Origin: Sweltsa coloradensis
Lineage: Eukaryota; Arthropoda; Insecta; Plecoptera; Chloroperlidae
Length of the DNA stretch: 64,000 bases
Assembly (NCBI GenBank): GCA_024449915.1
Contig: JAMZAV010002215.1
Coordinates: 248,001-312,000, forward strand
Direction of reading: 5' to 3'
The position numbers and the translations under genes were made by a program. Positions 54,104 through 64,000 of the stretch are shown here, in pieces. How positions within the stretch are numbered: position 1 is the first letter of the stretch; each line of letters opens with the position of its first letter. The notes below the pieces were generated by a model. The model was not told the origin of the DNA, did no database searches, and was given only the letters and a program-made list of their open reading frames with translations.

Positions 54104-54200
54104 GCGAGTAAGCAGATGCGCGCGGTTTCGGCGGGCCAATGAGTGACCAGTATTTTAAATCAAGGACCGCTGATTGGCTGCAATCCACCCTTTGTGTATA
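54104..54200. mobile_element. MITE F, core fragment
   Basis: AGTAAGCAGATGCGCGCGGT, TTCGGCGGGCCAATGAGTGA, CGCTGATTGGCTGCAATCCA match the centre of 57089-57306; the terminal repeats are absent or unrecognisable. Confidence 0.8.
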
Positions 54201-54820
54201 ACATATCTATTTGGATTGAGGTGCGGGGCAGCGAAGTCAAATCGATCACGCGCCCTAATAATCGGTTTTACTCAACGATTTTTTAAATTGTTATTATTGT
54301 TGTTATCATAGCTAGGTTGACTCGTCTTGAATAGCCGTAGTGCGTAAGCAACAAAAGTCACACCATAGAGGAAAATACTACTGCATAAGTCGTTTTTTTA
54401 ACTTCCTAAATCATAGGAAAGGAGGGTTTGATAGTCAAAATCGCTCGTCCATTAACGCGCTGTAAAAATTTAATAGACAGCCTCTCGAAATGTCATATTT
54501 AAAAAAATATTATGCAATATAATATTTCGATGTTGATGTTTCAAATTCTCATTGCTTATTTGTAAATGAATGCTTTGCATAAAATCAGATTAATTAAGAC
54601 TTATAGTAGCCTCCATTTTTATCTCCAATTGTACCCGAACAAAAACTGGCAATTATACAAAAATAAAAATAAAAACGAAACTAAATCCTACAGAGCCGGT
54701 TTCGCCCGCACATCGCTCACCTAATAACTCAAAGATCTAACAACTAGATTGAAGAGGTTGGTGCCAGAGAATGTGCTGGGTGTAAGTTATAAAACCTCTC
54801 TCGCATGTGGCGAGTGTGAG

Positions 54821-55707
54821 CAGGGCCGGCTCGTGACATTTTGGCGCCCTGGGCAAGCGATTTTTTAGCACCCCCTCCCCCCCCCCCCCCCCCCCCCCCC
54901 GCCCTTCCCAAATTAACAAGAAGGTTTTTAAATCTATGTCCTCCTATACAATGGGAGTCAGACCTCGGAAAGTCTTCATTCACTAAAGTTGATGCAAATG
55001 GGTTTTTGAACTAGGAAGTCAGATAATGGAAATATTTGTTTTATAAATTGAATACAGAATATTCATGTAGATCAACATGTCAGCAGCTCTTTATTTATTA
55101 TATATTTATTTACATCTAACAAAAGGTATCAAAACCCACAAGTGTTAGGTATAACTAAAACTAAACAATTAAAAAATATAATATTCAAAAAAATACAAAA
55201 TACGTTACACATACATCGTCAGTTTTAAAATGAAATATATTATAACATTATTAATTTGATTTTTTTTCTACACTATTGCTTTTTCAATTGTTTCAAGTTA
55301 ACGCGCCTTGCTTTGGTTTCGGCAAACACTTTTACTAGGGACGCGAGATCAAGCTGATGAGCTTCATCATTTTCGATCGAAAGCATTGCAAGAGATGAAA
55401 GTCTTTCTTAATTTGGGTGTGGGGGCTAACAACAGCGCCGCAGGCAAAAATACGGAAAATCAGGTTTATAAAATGTGTTTGGTGGGTTTTAAAAAATAGT
55501 AGTGGGATGATACAATACCAAAATTATGTATTTTTTGCGCAGTCGATACTCGAAACTAGAAACTTGCTCTCTAGTGAGTCAGAAAAATATATATCCTCAA
55601 TCCACTGTGATGTGAATTAAAAATATTTAAATTTCAAAATTTGGCGCCCCCTAAATCTCAGCGCCCCGGGCGGTCGCCCGGGTCGCCCTACCCACGAGCC
55701 GGCCCTG
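54821..55707 (-). mobile_element. hAT element (887 bp) with transposase remnant
   Basis: Inverted ends CAGGGCCGGCTCGTG (left) and CACGAGCCGGCCCTG (right); the duplication is AGTGTGAG/AGTGTGAA (54813-54820, 55708-55715; seven of eight). A poly-C run (about 54880-54900) lies inside. The transposase C-terminus is still legible at 55284-55412. Internally deleted. Confidence 0.88.
55284..55412 (-). pseudogene. hAT transposase C-terminal remnant
   Basis: The minus strand reads ERLSSLAMLSIENDEAHQLD, LASLVKVFAETKARRVNLKQ, LKKQ, stop. The (Q)ERLSSLAxLSIE and F-A-x-x-KAR(R/K) pattern is the usual C-terminus of hAT transposases (the dimerisation region). A stop codon stands just upstream in the same frame and the rest of the protein is gone. 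Confidence 0.85.
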
Positions 55708-55715
55708 AGTGTGAA

Positions 55716-57088
55716 TCGAGCATTGCGCACACAACAAACACGGGCGAATCAGCCACTTAGCTCGAGCTCGAGGGTAACTGTAACCCACGTTCACACTGGC
55801 ACCACAGATAATGGAGCGGACTTTCTGTTTGTTCGCAAAACAAAGCAGAGCAAGGGTTGTGTCCAGGAATCCTTGGCTAGAGTTTGAGCCAACTCTTTGT
55901 CCATTGTTTTTAGAAAATTGCAAGATACATGTTCTGAACTTGATTTTCGCGAAATTTTTAACATTACTTGAGTGTTTTAGAATACATTCCCGGCATACAA
56001 CAGGGTGGCCTTACGATTACGAGGAGACTAAATTTAAAATGGCTACGCCAAAATGAGCCCAGAAAATAGAGAACCGAGAATGTCGTTCAACAACAACATA
56101 ATTCTAAAGTGAGTGTATTTGCGAGGAAATCTAATCAATTTCTTTGTCAGGATTTTAATATAATGGCGTCGTTTTTTTTTATGTTGAACCACTTTGTAAA
56201 ATAATTACGAAGTATTCTCATACACGAACATCTCCAAAACTATGGATCAGTTCAATCAAGTTTAGACATTTAGAAGGCTCCCTTATAAATCGGAGTAGCT
56301 GTTGGTCACGTACAGAGCGCACATGTATAAAAATAAAAACGCTCGTTTCTGTGTGGGTAACCGCCAGAGAGGATATAAAAGATCATTTGGAGTGAGGAGC
56401 CATAATTGCGTTTACGATACGCAGAGCAAAACTTATTCTACGCCTCTCTTGGCTTCCAAACCAAATTGGTTAAATTTATATTTGTGCCTCTCGACACATT
56501 TTCGAACATTTACCAAGTGACAAGTGATTTGTTCAACGTGGCGCCCAGGCCAACACACGACATAGCTATTGATTCAGTTATGTGTGGTGGTGCTAATCGA
56601 GAGAATGAGCGATGAGGGGTGTAACTGATGGGTGAGCGATCATGTGCCCGTCATCGTCATCCTACAGTCGCGTGTCAGCCAGGGGTTGATCGGCGTTCAC
56701 ATAACAGATATTAGATAGTGGTGATTTATGGGAGGAATTAATTGTGGGAGTCAAATGTAAGAATGATGTTACATGTAAACGTAACATGAAATATTGGTGT
56801 TGATGATATCGATAGAAGGGGGTCGATCACCGGCATAAAGGCTGTTAATTAAACGGGATGGGAACGGTTGGTATTTATCAGACAACATATAAATTAAATG
56901 TGTGCAGTGGATATTTTTATAGTATTTTTATTTGAGATTTTTCTCGATGGGTATTTTTTATCTATCCAGAAAATCTTACAATAATATTTTGCGTTTTATT
57001 TATTTAAAAATATATAATATAATGAGAGATATAAGACGCATAGCGACGAGTACAATAAATATAGGCCCATTATAAAATTGTTATGGCC
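55716..57088. other. No gene recognised
   Basis: Unique AT-rich DNA right of the hAT element. Short frames on both strands show no recognised domains or splice-compatible exons. Confidence 0.6.
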
Positions 57089-57306
57089 TGTACACCCGGC
57101 GTCAGAAGTAAATCAAGGGGTCTCGCTGCTTACTCCGAAGTAAGTAAGCAGATGCGCGCGGTTTCGGCGGGCCAATGAGCGATCCGTATTTTAAATCGGG
57201 GACCGCTGATTGGCTGCAATCCACTTGCCGGTGACGTCAAAATCTGCTTACTTGCTTAGGAACAACTATACCCAGACCATGATTTACTTCTGACGCCGGG
57301 TGTACA
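57089..57306. mobile_element. MITE F, full copy (218 bp)
   Basis: Terminal inverted repeats TGTACACCCGGCGTCAGAAG plus TAAATC. The core has GCAGATGCGCGCGGTTTCGG, CGGGCCAATGAGCGATC, CGCTGATTGGCTGCAATCCA, i.e. inverted CCAAT boxes. Core-only copies: 54104-54200 (same orientation) and 59499-59590 (inverted). Target duplication unclear. Confidence 0.82.
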
Positions 57307-57609
57307 ACGCCAACTTATCGATGAAAAGTTTCCTTATTCGATACAAGAGAGAAACAGGAGTTTCTTTTGAAAGCTTCCACTCAATCCACAACTGCCTCCA
57401 ATAGTCGCCAGCTCGGGAAGATGCTTCCTCGTGTGCCAAGTGTACTTATTCCAAGAATTAAATTAACATGACTGAGTCAAGAAAGATTGTAAGTAACGAC
57501 TAACGAGTGGATTAGTATAAACTACAAAATAAATGAACACCTCGTCTTCATAGTTGCCAAGAAAGATGATTCACAAGGTCAGATTCCAATATTCCAATAT
57601 ACAGTTGTG

Positions 57610-58215
57610 ATTGGATGAGCGTAGCGAGCGAAGCGAAAACTTCAATTTCACTGACCCCCAAAAAATTTAGCTCCAATGTTTTTTTGTTTTTTTTTTGTTT
57701 GTTTGTATTTTTGTCTGTTTGTTAGCAGGATTCCGGGCAAACGGCATAAGCGATCTTGATGAAATTTTGAGGGGACCTTCGTTTCTCTGAACTTAGAGGT
57801 GTATTGCTTTTGGGTACAATCGAAGAAATATTTCTCATGAATATCGTACTTTTACGATTTTTTCGATTTTTAGTGCGATATTTTCGTCACATTTGGGCCG
57901 ATTCTGACCAAACGGGTGGGGCTACAACGTTCATATTTCACATGGACATTAAGATTATGGTGATGTAGTATCTTTTGAAAGAAAAAGTTGAAAAAGTTTG
58001 TCAGAATCTACAGAAATAAAGGTTTTAATATGAATTTTTTTTGGGTTTATAATACTATTAACAAGTAACAATAGAAACTTGAAACAATCACCTACAATTG
58101 CATTCAAAAAGCACTTGCAAAGGAAAAGTGCAAACAAACGCAAAAAACGCAAACAAAAAACTTACAAAAAAACGCTCAACCATTCAACGCGGCGGGACTT
58201 AAGCGTTTTCCTAGT
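57610..58215 (-). mobile_element. HINE-like dispersed element, subfamily A, copy 4 (inverted)
   Basis: ATTGGATGAGCGTAGCGAGC at left, ATTCAACGCGGCGGGACTTA and AGCGTTTTCCTAGT at right. A single internal subfamily-A unit in reverse (ATGGACATTAAGATTATGGT, TTTTGAAAGAAAAAGTTG). Confidence 0.87.
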
Positions 58216-58744
58216 ATGTGTATACAATTGACGAAAAAGAGCGCCGTGTCACAATGAAGCCTTTGAGTATTCACTCACGGTACACTGAATGGAGTTTACA
58301 AAGTACAAGTAGCTACGAGTCGAACAATCGTGATATTTGAAATAATTTGAAATTTATAAGAATAGCAAAACCTTCATTAGAGTTATTTAAAAACCTATTA
58401 CCACAGATAATAGAGTTATCTGTGCTATTAGAAAAACAACAATGCCAATTATATAACATAGAAAACGATAAATTACACTTGTGTTGCCCATACAATATTC
58501 CGTGTGTGGTTTAGATAACAAATCCTGGTTCGGGCCGAGCGAGGTTTTTGAACTCCAGAGGGATGGATTTCAAACTGTCAATAATAAATGTACATGCTAA
58601 ACGGCGGTTGGCTTGGTCTCCGCTAAAAACCCCACAGAAAACCAAGGAAGGGCAGCATAGACCCGCCCAATCAACCCCATTATATTCATGTTATGTCCGT
58701 CCATTCAGATGTACAATGCAACTACAATTCAGAGATTAAAATGT

Positions 58745-58830
58745 GTACCTGTCCTGCCTGGAATGCGGGAGATGCGTGGTTCGAATCCCGATTGGGGCGG
58801 ACGTTTTTAATTACTGAATTACAGCAGTAA
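58745..58830 (+). mobile_element. tRNA-like SINE head
   Basis: TGTCCTGCCTGGAATGCGGG, AGATGCGTGGTTCGAATCCC, GATTGGGGCGGACG: a B-box and T-arm with a tRNA-like 3' end running into T-rich sequence. The 5' part is weak, so this is not a functional tRNA gene. Confidence 0.55.
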
Positions 58831-59342
58831 ATAATATATGTATGTTGTTGTATACAGTAGGCCTATAGCCAAGTGGGGGAAAACTATTTTAATTCACACA
58901 TTTTAAAAGACTATGTAAATTGGATCAATGTATTTACGTTGTAACTCGGAATCGAACGTTTTGCCTTCATCCTAGATTGATCTCGCGCATTCTAAGAACG
59001 GTTTGTTTTGTTTTCAAAGCAGTCACGACGGATTTGTCGAGGTACGCTTGATGTCAAGATAATACACCACCCATGTGCCGACCAATGGAATGCGTACTTT
59101 CTGCCATGCCACGTAACAAAAAAAGTTGGAACTGTGGGTTTGCTATTCTAGTCGTCAACTACTTATTGTATTTATAGAAAAAGCTCTAACCAAATCAGTT
59201 ATTTCACGGCTATTCTTGTACCGAGAGAACACTCGATACGCCAAGGAGCGTGACTGGAGTTATGATGGGTTTCTACGGGAAACGATAAAATAAATTAAAA
59301 TAAACATTCACGGGCCTACGCCGCACGTGTCTGAGTGACACC

Positions 59343-59453
59343 AAGCGGAATACAGCCGGCCGGCTCAGCTCAAGCGCACACCCCTTCAAGCGCATTTCAG
59401 TTTGTTTGAACGTCTGAACTGAACCGATCTAGCCGGCCGGCTGTAGTCCGCTT
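59343..59453. mobile_element. Small MITE (111 bp) with GC-rich inverted ends
   Basis: Ends AAGCGGAATACAGCCGGCCG and the inverse of CGGCCGGCTGTAGTCCGCTT, one mismatch in about 23. The central part is not palindromic. No clear target duplication. Confidence 0.75.
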
Positions 59454-59498
59454 TCCAGCTTTTATCTGTACGCACTAAAAAAAACAAACAAAAAAACG

Positions 59499-59590
59499 GT
59501 TGCAACCAATCAGCGGTCCCCGCTTTAAAATACTGGTCGCTCATTGGACCGCCGAAACCACGCGCATCTGCTTACTTGCTTCGGGGCAAC
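59499..59590. mobile_element. MITE F, core fragment, inverted
   Basis: TTGCAACCAATCAGCGGTCC, TAAAATACTGGTCGCTCATT, CGCGCATCTGCTTACTTGCT is the reverse complement of the centre of 57089-57306. Confidence 0.8.
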
Positions 59591-59744
59591 TATATGTTTT
59601 GTTCCAAAGCAAATACTTGCTTCACACTTGGCACTTTGAGCTCAGTTGTGATGGAGACACTCTATGGAGGGATTTCTCCTGCTACAACCCTTCTAGTCCT
59701 AATATTCACAAGCAAACAGGGATTGAGTAAGAAAAGTAAATAAA

Positions 59745-59835
59745 ACAATGCCTTACGCGGGATTCGAACCCACGTCCTCGTAGACTCACGCTTCGAACCA
59801 GCGCCCTAACCGTATGTGCCACCGTGGATGGCGTA
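59745..59835 (-). mobile_element. SINE family B head, inverted
   Basis: Minus strand: CGCCATCCACGGTGGCACAT, ACGGTTAGGGCGCTGG, TCTACGAGGACGTGGGTTCG, AATCCCGCGTAAGGCA. This is the most complete family-B head, with A-box-like and B-box parts. Confidence 0.68.
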
Positions 59836-60659
59836 AATAATCCGTAAATTAACACACATCAATGAGGCTAAAGCGGGCACGAGCCTATCCATAACCCTCC
59901 ACTGACCGTCCTGTCCCGTCATGAGACAGGTCAACTATACAATTCATGAACGAACTAAACATTAATGAATAATTTGCTCTCAGGATGTGTTGCTGCAATT
60001 CACCCACACTAGGGCGTAGCGCCCGAGATTAGGGTAGGGTACGGTACACCACCCCCGCCCCCACCCCTGGGCGTAGCTGAGGAAACCTCGGGCCCCTGAC
60101 CTTATTACCCTGGCACGAACATCAACCCCCCTACCCACGCCGACCGGACATTGTACTTTCATTCAAATTACATTAAAAAAACATTTCCTCCCGGCTCTAA
60201 CGTGCGCGTGTGATGTAATTAGCAGCAGGCCACCCTACCTACTTATCTACCCTGCCAGAGTGATGAGGCAGATTCTCTTGCTCGTTCCCGCTCTCCTAAG
60301 TCTACGTAGCCTGGACGAACAGAACTTGAAGGAACGCTGAGCCGAGAGGAGTAGAGGCAAATACAAGAAACAGGACGAACAGATCATCAAATAACATACA
60401 TAAGTTACATGTTGACGAACGCTTGATTGCCAACATTGATGACGCCATTTTGTAGCTGTAATTTATTAGATCAAAATGTAACCAGATTATCCCATATAGG
60501 CCTAGAATGTGAATGTGAGTATGTATAATATGCTCGAAATAAATAAAAATAAATTTGTGTAGGATGCTCGCTGTAGGGTACACATCAGATCTAACCGATG
60601 TGACCAACTATAGGTAATATTGCGGATAGGACAATTGTGAAGGGATGTCCGAGAGCTGT

Positions 60660-60815
60660 TTAAGAGGACTCAATCCTTTGCATTCGCATTAAAGACTGAG
60701 GAAAACCTCGGGAAAAAAACTTCAGTCGGGATTGCCGGTCTCGACGGGATTCGAACCGGGACCTCCCGAATCAGAGGCAAGCGCTCAGTGCTCGAGCCCA
60801 CACTAACGGAATGGG
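60660..60815 (-). mobile_element. tRNA-derived SINE, family C, copy 2
   Basis: Minus strand: GAGCACTGAGCGCTTGCCTC, GGGAGGTCCCGGTTCGAATC, CCGTCGAGACCGGCAATCCC, then TTCCCGAGGTTTTCCTCAGT and TAATGCGAATGCAAAGGATT. The body word TTTTCCTCAG..GCGAATGC is a widespread insect SINE pattern. Confidence 0.7.
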
Positions 60816-61183
60816 GAAGGCTCGGGCAGGTCTGTTAGAGGATACATACTTGTTTGATGTTACGCGACAAACGCCGCGACTATACGACGCGACAAACGCG
60901 ACAAACGCGATAAATTTAAAGGAGCGCATCGCGTTTTGATAGTTACTCGGATACGAACCCCAAGTACATTGCACGCGCTTCGGATGGATCGTTTCTAAAC
61001 GTGCCCTCTATTTTCTATAGGAACTGGTGTTCTTCTGATAGGGAAGAAAACCCGTTCCTCGCGGGCCCGTCCCGAACCGGACGTGTCTAGTGCGCGTACA
61101 GCAGTATCTGGAGCCAGATCTATATGAGGAAGAGAGGAAGGAAACCACACACGTCTCTTTCGTGGTGTATTGTGACGTGTGAC

Positions 61184-61371
61184 TACTCTAATCTCCGGTT
61201 AACTAACAAGTCCTGGTGTTTATACTCTAATCTCCGGTTAACTAAAGTCCTGGTGTTTTATACTCTAATCTCCGGTTAACTAACAAGTCCTGGTGTTTTA
61301 TACTCTAATCTCCGGTTAACTAACAAGTCCTGGTGTTTTATACTCTAATCTCCGGTTAACTAACAAGTCCA
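61184..61371. repeat. Minisatellite, five ~39-bp units
   Basis: Five tandem units of TACTCTAATCTCCGGTTAAC, TAACAAGTCCTGGTGTTT, of slightly variable length. The last unit runs straight into the hairpin-rich repeat at 61374. Confidence 0.95.
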
Positions 61372-61373
61372 AC

Positions 61374-61715
61374 AATGCGATCACGTAAAACTCCAGAGAT
61401 AACGATAGAAAACGATTTCTATCGTTATCTCTAGCTACAATAGATAACTTTTGCGATCACGTAACTACATAGCTAACGTTCTCTATAGAAAGCGATTTCT
61501 ACTAGAAAACTTCTTTATCGACGTACGATAATAATTATCGACGTACATATTATTGTACGTCGATAAATTATCGTACCTTCACAGCCATGATTACAGCGGT
61601 AAATCGCAAATAAAAATCTATGCAAGGCAGTGAAAAAATGAAAAAAGCGGTAAATTAAAATACGTAACAACATGACGTAAATTCATATCGTAGCCTACGT
61701 AATAAAATGATAAAA

Positions 61716-61747
<32 letters not shown>
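61374..61747. repeat. Hairpin-rich direct repeat G, copy 1
   Basis: About 370 bp, repeated at 62045-62412 in the same orientation. It contains GCGATCACGTA twice, a stem AGAGATAACGATAGAAA with exact complement 4 bases later, and a second palindromic area built on TTATCGACGTAC/GTACGTCGATAA. It ends in (ATA)n. Confidence 0.93.
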
Positions 61748-61755
<8 letters not shown>

Positions 61756-62045
61756 CATTATACAAGATGCGACAGTAAACGATCAATGTAGAAAATGTAG
61801 TGCAAGGGTGAAACAATCGAACACATCATATCCGGGTGCCAGTCACTATGTCAAACAGATTACCTCTACAGACATAACCAAGTAGCTAACATTAAACACC
61901 AAAACTAGCAATCAAGTACAACCTCATTGATACACACACACCTTACTACAAATACAAACCGGAGAAAGTACTAGATAGCAAAGATTCAAATTATATTACA
62001 AGCCGCACAGTTATAACAGACCAAACTATACATCACAACAGACGG
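61756..62045 (+). pseudogene. Dead retrotransposon protein fragment between two G repeats
   Basis: With frameshifts, the plus strand reads DATVNDQCRKC, CKGETIEHIISGCQSLCQTD, YLYRHNQVANIKHQN, then KYNLIDTHTPYYKYKPEKVL, DSKDSNYITSRTVITDQTIH-HNR. The C-x2-C...ETIEHIISGC...YxxRHNQVA and ITDxTIxxNRPD order is that of the region downstream of the reverse transcriptase domain in many invertebrate non-LTR proteins. At least two stops or frameshifts; it breaks off exactly where the second G repeat begins. Confidence 0.75.
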
Positions 62046-62386
62046 CAGTGCGATCACGTAAAACTCCAGAGATAACGATAGAAAACGATTTCTATCGTTA
62101 TCTCTAGCTACAATAGATAACTTTTGCGATCACGTAACTACATAGCTAACGTTCTCTATGACAGCGATTCTACTAGAAAACTTCATTATCGGTGTACAAT
62201 AATAATTATCGACGTACAATTATTGTACGTCGATAAATTATCGTACCTTCACAGCCATGTTCACAGCGTTAAATCACAAATAAAAACCATTGCAAGGCAG
62301 TGAAAAAATGAAATAAAGCGGTAAATTCAAATACGTACTAATATGACGTAAATTCATATCGTAGCCTACGTAATAAAATGATAAAA

Positions 62387-62412
<26 letters not shown>
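62045..62412. repeat. Hairpin-rich direct repeat G, copy 2
   Basis: It starts CAGTGCGATCACGTAAAACT and follows 61374-61747 with only scattered substitutions (e.g. ATCGGTGTACAATAATAATT for ATCGACGTACGATAATAATT), keeping both palindromes. It is followed by a large (ATA/ATT)n expansion to about 62530. Confidence 0.93.
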
Positions 62413-62450
<38 letters not shown>

Positions 62451-62466
62451 TATGTTATAATAAATA

Positions 62467-62497
<31 letters not shown>

Positions 62498-62535
62498 TAT
62501 TATTATTATGTTATAATAATAATAATGATAATAAA
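62388..62535. repeat. Compound (ATA)n/(ATT)n microsatellite
   Basis: Switches from (AAT)n to (ATT)n around 62420, so the region is self-complementary, then again at 62475-62530. Likely unstable and hard to assemble. Confidence 0.93.
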
Positions 62536-62539
62536 TAAA

Positions 62540-64000
62540 AAATAGTAACTATAAATAACAAATAAAAAAAATAGTAAAAAAAAAATGTCTGTGTATTATT
62601 TATTAATTCATTGCATAATAGTAGCCTTGGTTACAATTTACAAGCCAACTGATTTTTCAAAATTTATACAATCCCTGACCATCCAGAGAAAAGCTTTATT
62701 ATTATTAGGTATGTTTAATTGGATGTAGAAAGACAGTAGGTCTTCTTGCACAAGCCTATGTTTTGTATGCAAAGTTCATACTTCGATTTCCAAGGCAAAA
62801 ATACAATTGCCATCCCTTACAGCCTACAAACATTGTAGAAAAGACTTCCCTTGCAGATATGTTGATTGGCCATGTTTCTATTAGCCCACCATTTGGGAAG
62901 GCATACTAGGAAGGACAAAGTGAACACAGATAGTGTAGGCCTAAGTTAACAAATAAGCAGCTACCAGTGGTGTCAAACTGTTTTCAAATATCAGGATTCA
63001 GCTTTTGTATGGGTAATGGCACTTTCTCAGACAAACTACACTAATTGTTTTCCAATTTCGGTCTGTTGCAAGCATAAACAGTGTAAAATAAAAACTTGTC
63101 TATTATACTTTTTATAAGGGAAATGTTGAAACTAGTTCTACAGAAACAAGGCATTTTTGTTTACAATTCAAAATAATTAGCATGTGTGTGTGTGTGTCAC
63201 ATGAACACATCTACACAAGTGCCTCAGACTAATCTTAATAATCTTGACGATACCTATATGTATATATTGTATAGATCAAATCGTAAATAAATACTCTACT
63301 CTACTCTACGTATAAATATAATGCCTCTTTTTTATTATCATTTAGGGCCCTACACAGACAATTTTGTGTAGTGTTTTACTGAAATACAATTAAATTTGGT
63401 TAGAAATTACATCTTTATATAATTTTGGCTTCACTCGTGTGAAGGACAGAATTGACATTTTTAAATCTAGGGGAGAGGTTTTTTTTTAAATACATATATT
63501 TTAATATCCTATTGATTAATGTGGTTGCCATACTAAAAGAAGATCAATATGGTTGTAGAGGAAGTAGGAGCAAAATGCCAATGATGCAGATTTATTAGAA
63601 ATGTGGTAGGCCTACATAACTAGCTACTATTTGAGGTCTAGAATTGTGCTTATATTTTATAGTTTATAAGCATGGACCTCTTGCAGGCTCAGGCATACTA
63701 CAAAATCAAATAGTGTCTTTGTTAAAGTCAATACAATGTTTCTGTTTTAATACAATTAAAAAATACATCCAAGCAAAAATATAAGTACCTAATACAGTAC
63801 TGTACCTAGGTACCGTCTACTGTAGATAGCTAAGTCTATACTTATTGTACATAGGCCTAGGTGGGTACATATTTTAAAGAAATGTTACTACACGTAGGAT
63901 TTAACATTAGGCCTACAACTGCATAGTGCTTGAAAAGTTGAAAGATGCATTCTTAAGCACCATTCACTCAGTGTTTCTCTGCCAATCACCTACGTTACCT
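62540..64000. other. No gene recognised
   Basis: AT-rich unique DNA with scattered TAGGCCTA words and a short GT run near 63184. No coding frame above background. Confidence 0.6.

Noticed and set aside
60302..60607. Minus-strand ORF with hydrophobic end, considered as Piezo exon 1
   Set aside because: No suitable donor in phase 1 and no similarity to the Piezo N-terminus.
62388..62535. CRISPR-like or satellite array
   Set aside because: Simple trinucleotide microsatellite; no spacers.

Overview
The window is eukaryotic nuclear DNA, almost certainly arthropod. One large spliced gene lies on the minus strand, its introns are full of decayed DNA transposons and tRNA-derived SINEs, and the bases are AT-rich with an excess of the palindrome TAGGCCTA. 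The encoded protein reads most like insect Piezo. I cannot name the species from sequence alone. Nothing prokaryotic was seen: no operons, no long ORFs, no CRISPR.

About 0.35-30.5 kb (minus strand): the 5' half of a Piezo mechanosensitive ion channel gene. I resolved 24 coding exons whose splice phases all join; together they encode about 1,290 residues, matching the N-terminal blade of Piezo in exact order. Transcription runs from high to low coordinates, and the gene leaves the window on the left after the conserved FLWQGEDYYLRP block, so the second half (beam, anchor, pore) is off-window. The first coding exon with the start codon was not identified with confidence. Apparent alternative splicing: a 70-codon cassette exon (14575-14784), a 36-nt microexon (12245-12280), two in-frame donors on one exon (19411 and 19348), competing acceptors before a 40-nt exon, and one GC-AG intron.

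Introns: hAT-like non-autonomous elements with 8-bp target duplications (930-2018, 12595-12920, 22374-22687), a pogo/Tigger-type element (15189-16080), a PIF/Harbinger-like MITE (28920-29195), a 277-bp foldback element with a diverged half copy, two SINE copies sharing a hairpin tail, a non-LTR retrotransposon 3' end, a 5S-rRNA-derived fragment and two copies of a dispersed family that I interpret as Helentron-associated (HINE/DINE-like).

About 30.9-64 kb: no convincing protein-coding gene. It is either a giant first intron plus promoter region of Piezo or intergenic DNA. It is a transposon graveyard: four more HINE-like copies plus a diverged relative, a hAT element inside one HINE copy, a hAT element with a recognisable transposase C-terminus, several MITEs, at least three SINE families, a (GAC)n-bearing dispersed repeat in three copies, minisatellites, and near the right end two ~370-bp hairpin-rich direct repeats bracketing a dead reverse-transcriptase fragment.

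How it fits together: the only host function visible is a mechanically gated cation channel. The rest is mobile DNA that has enlarged its introns and upstream region. The least familiar material is the HINE-like family with its shared terminal motif, and the paired hairpin repeats at 61.4-62.4 kb.
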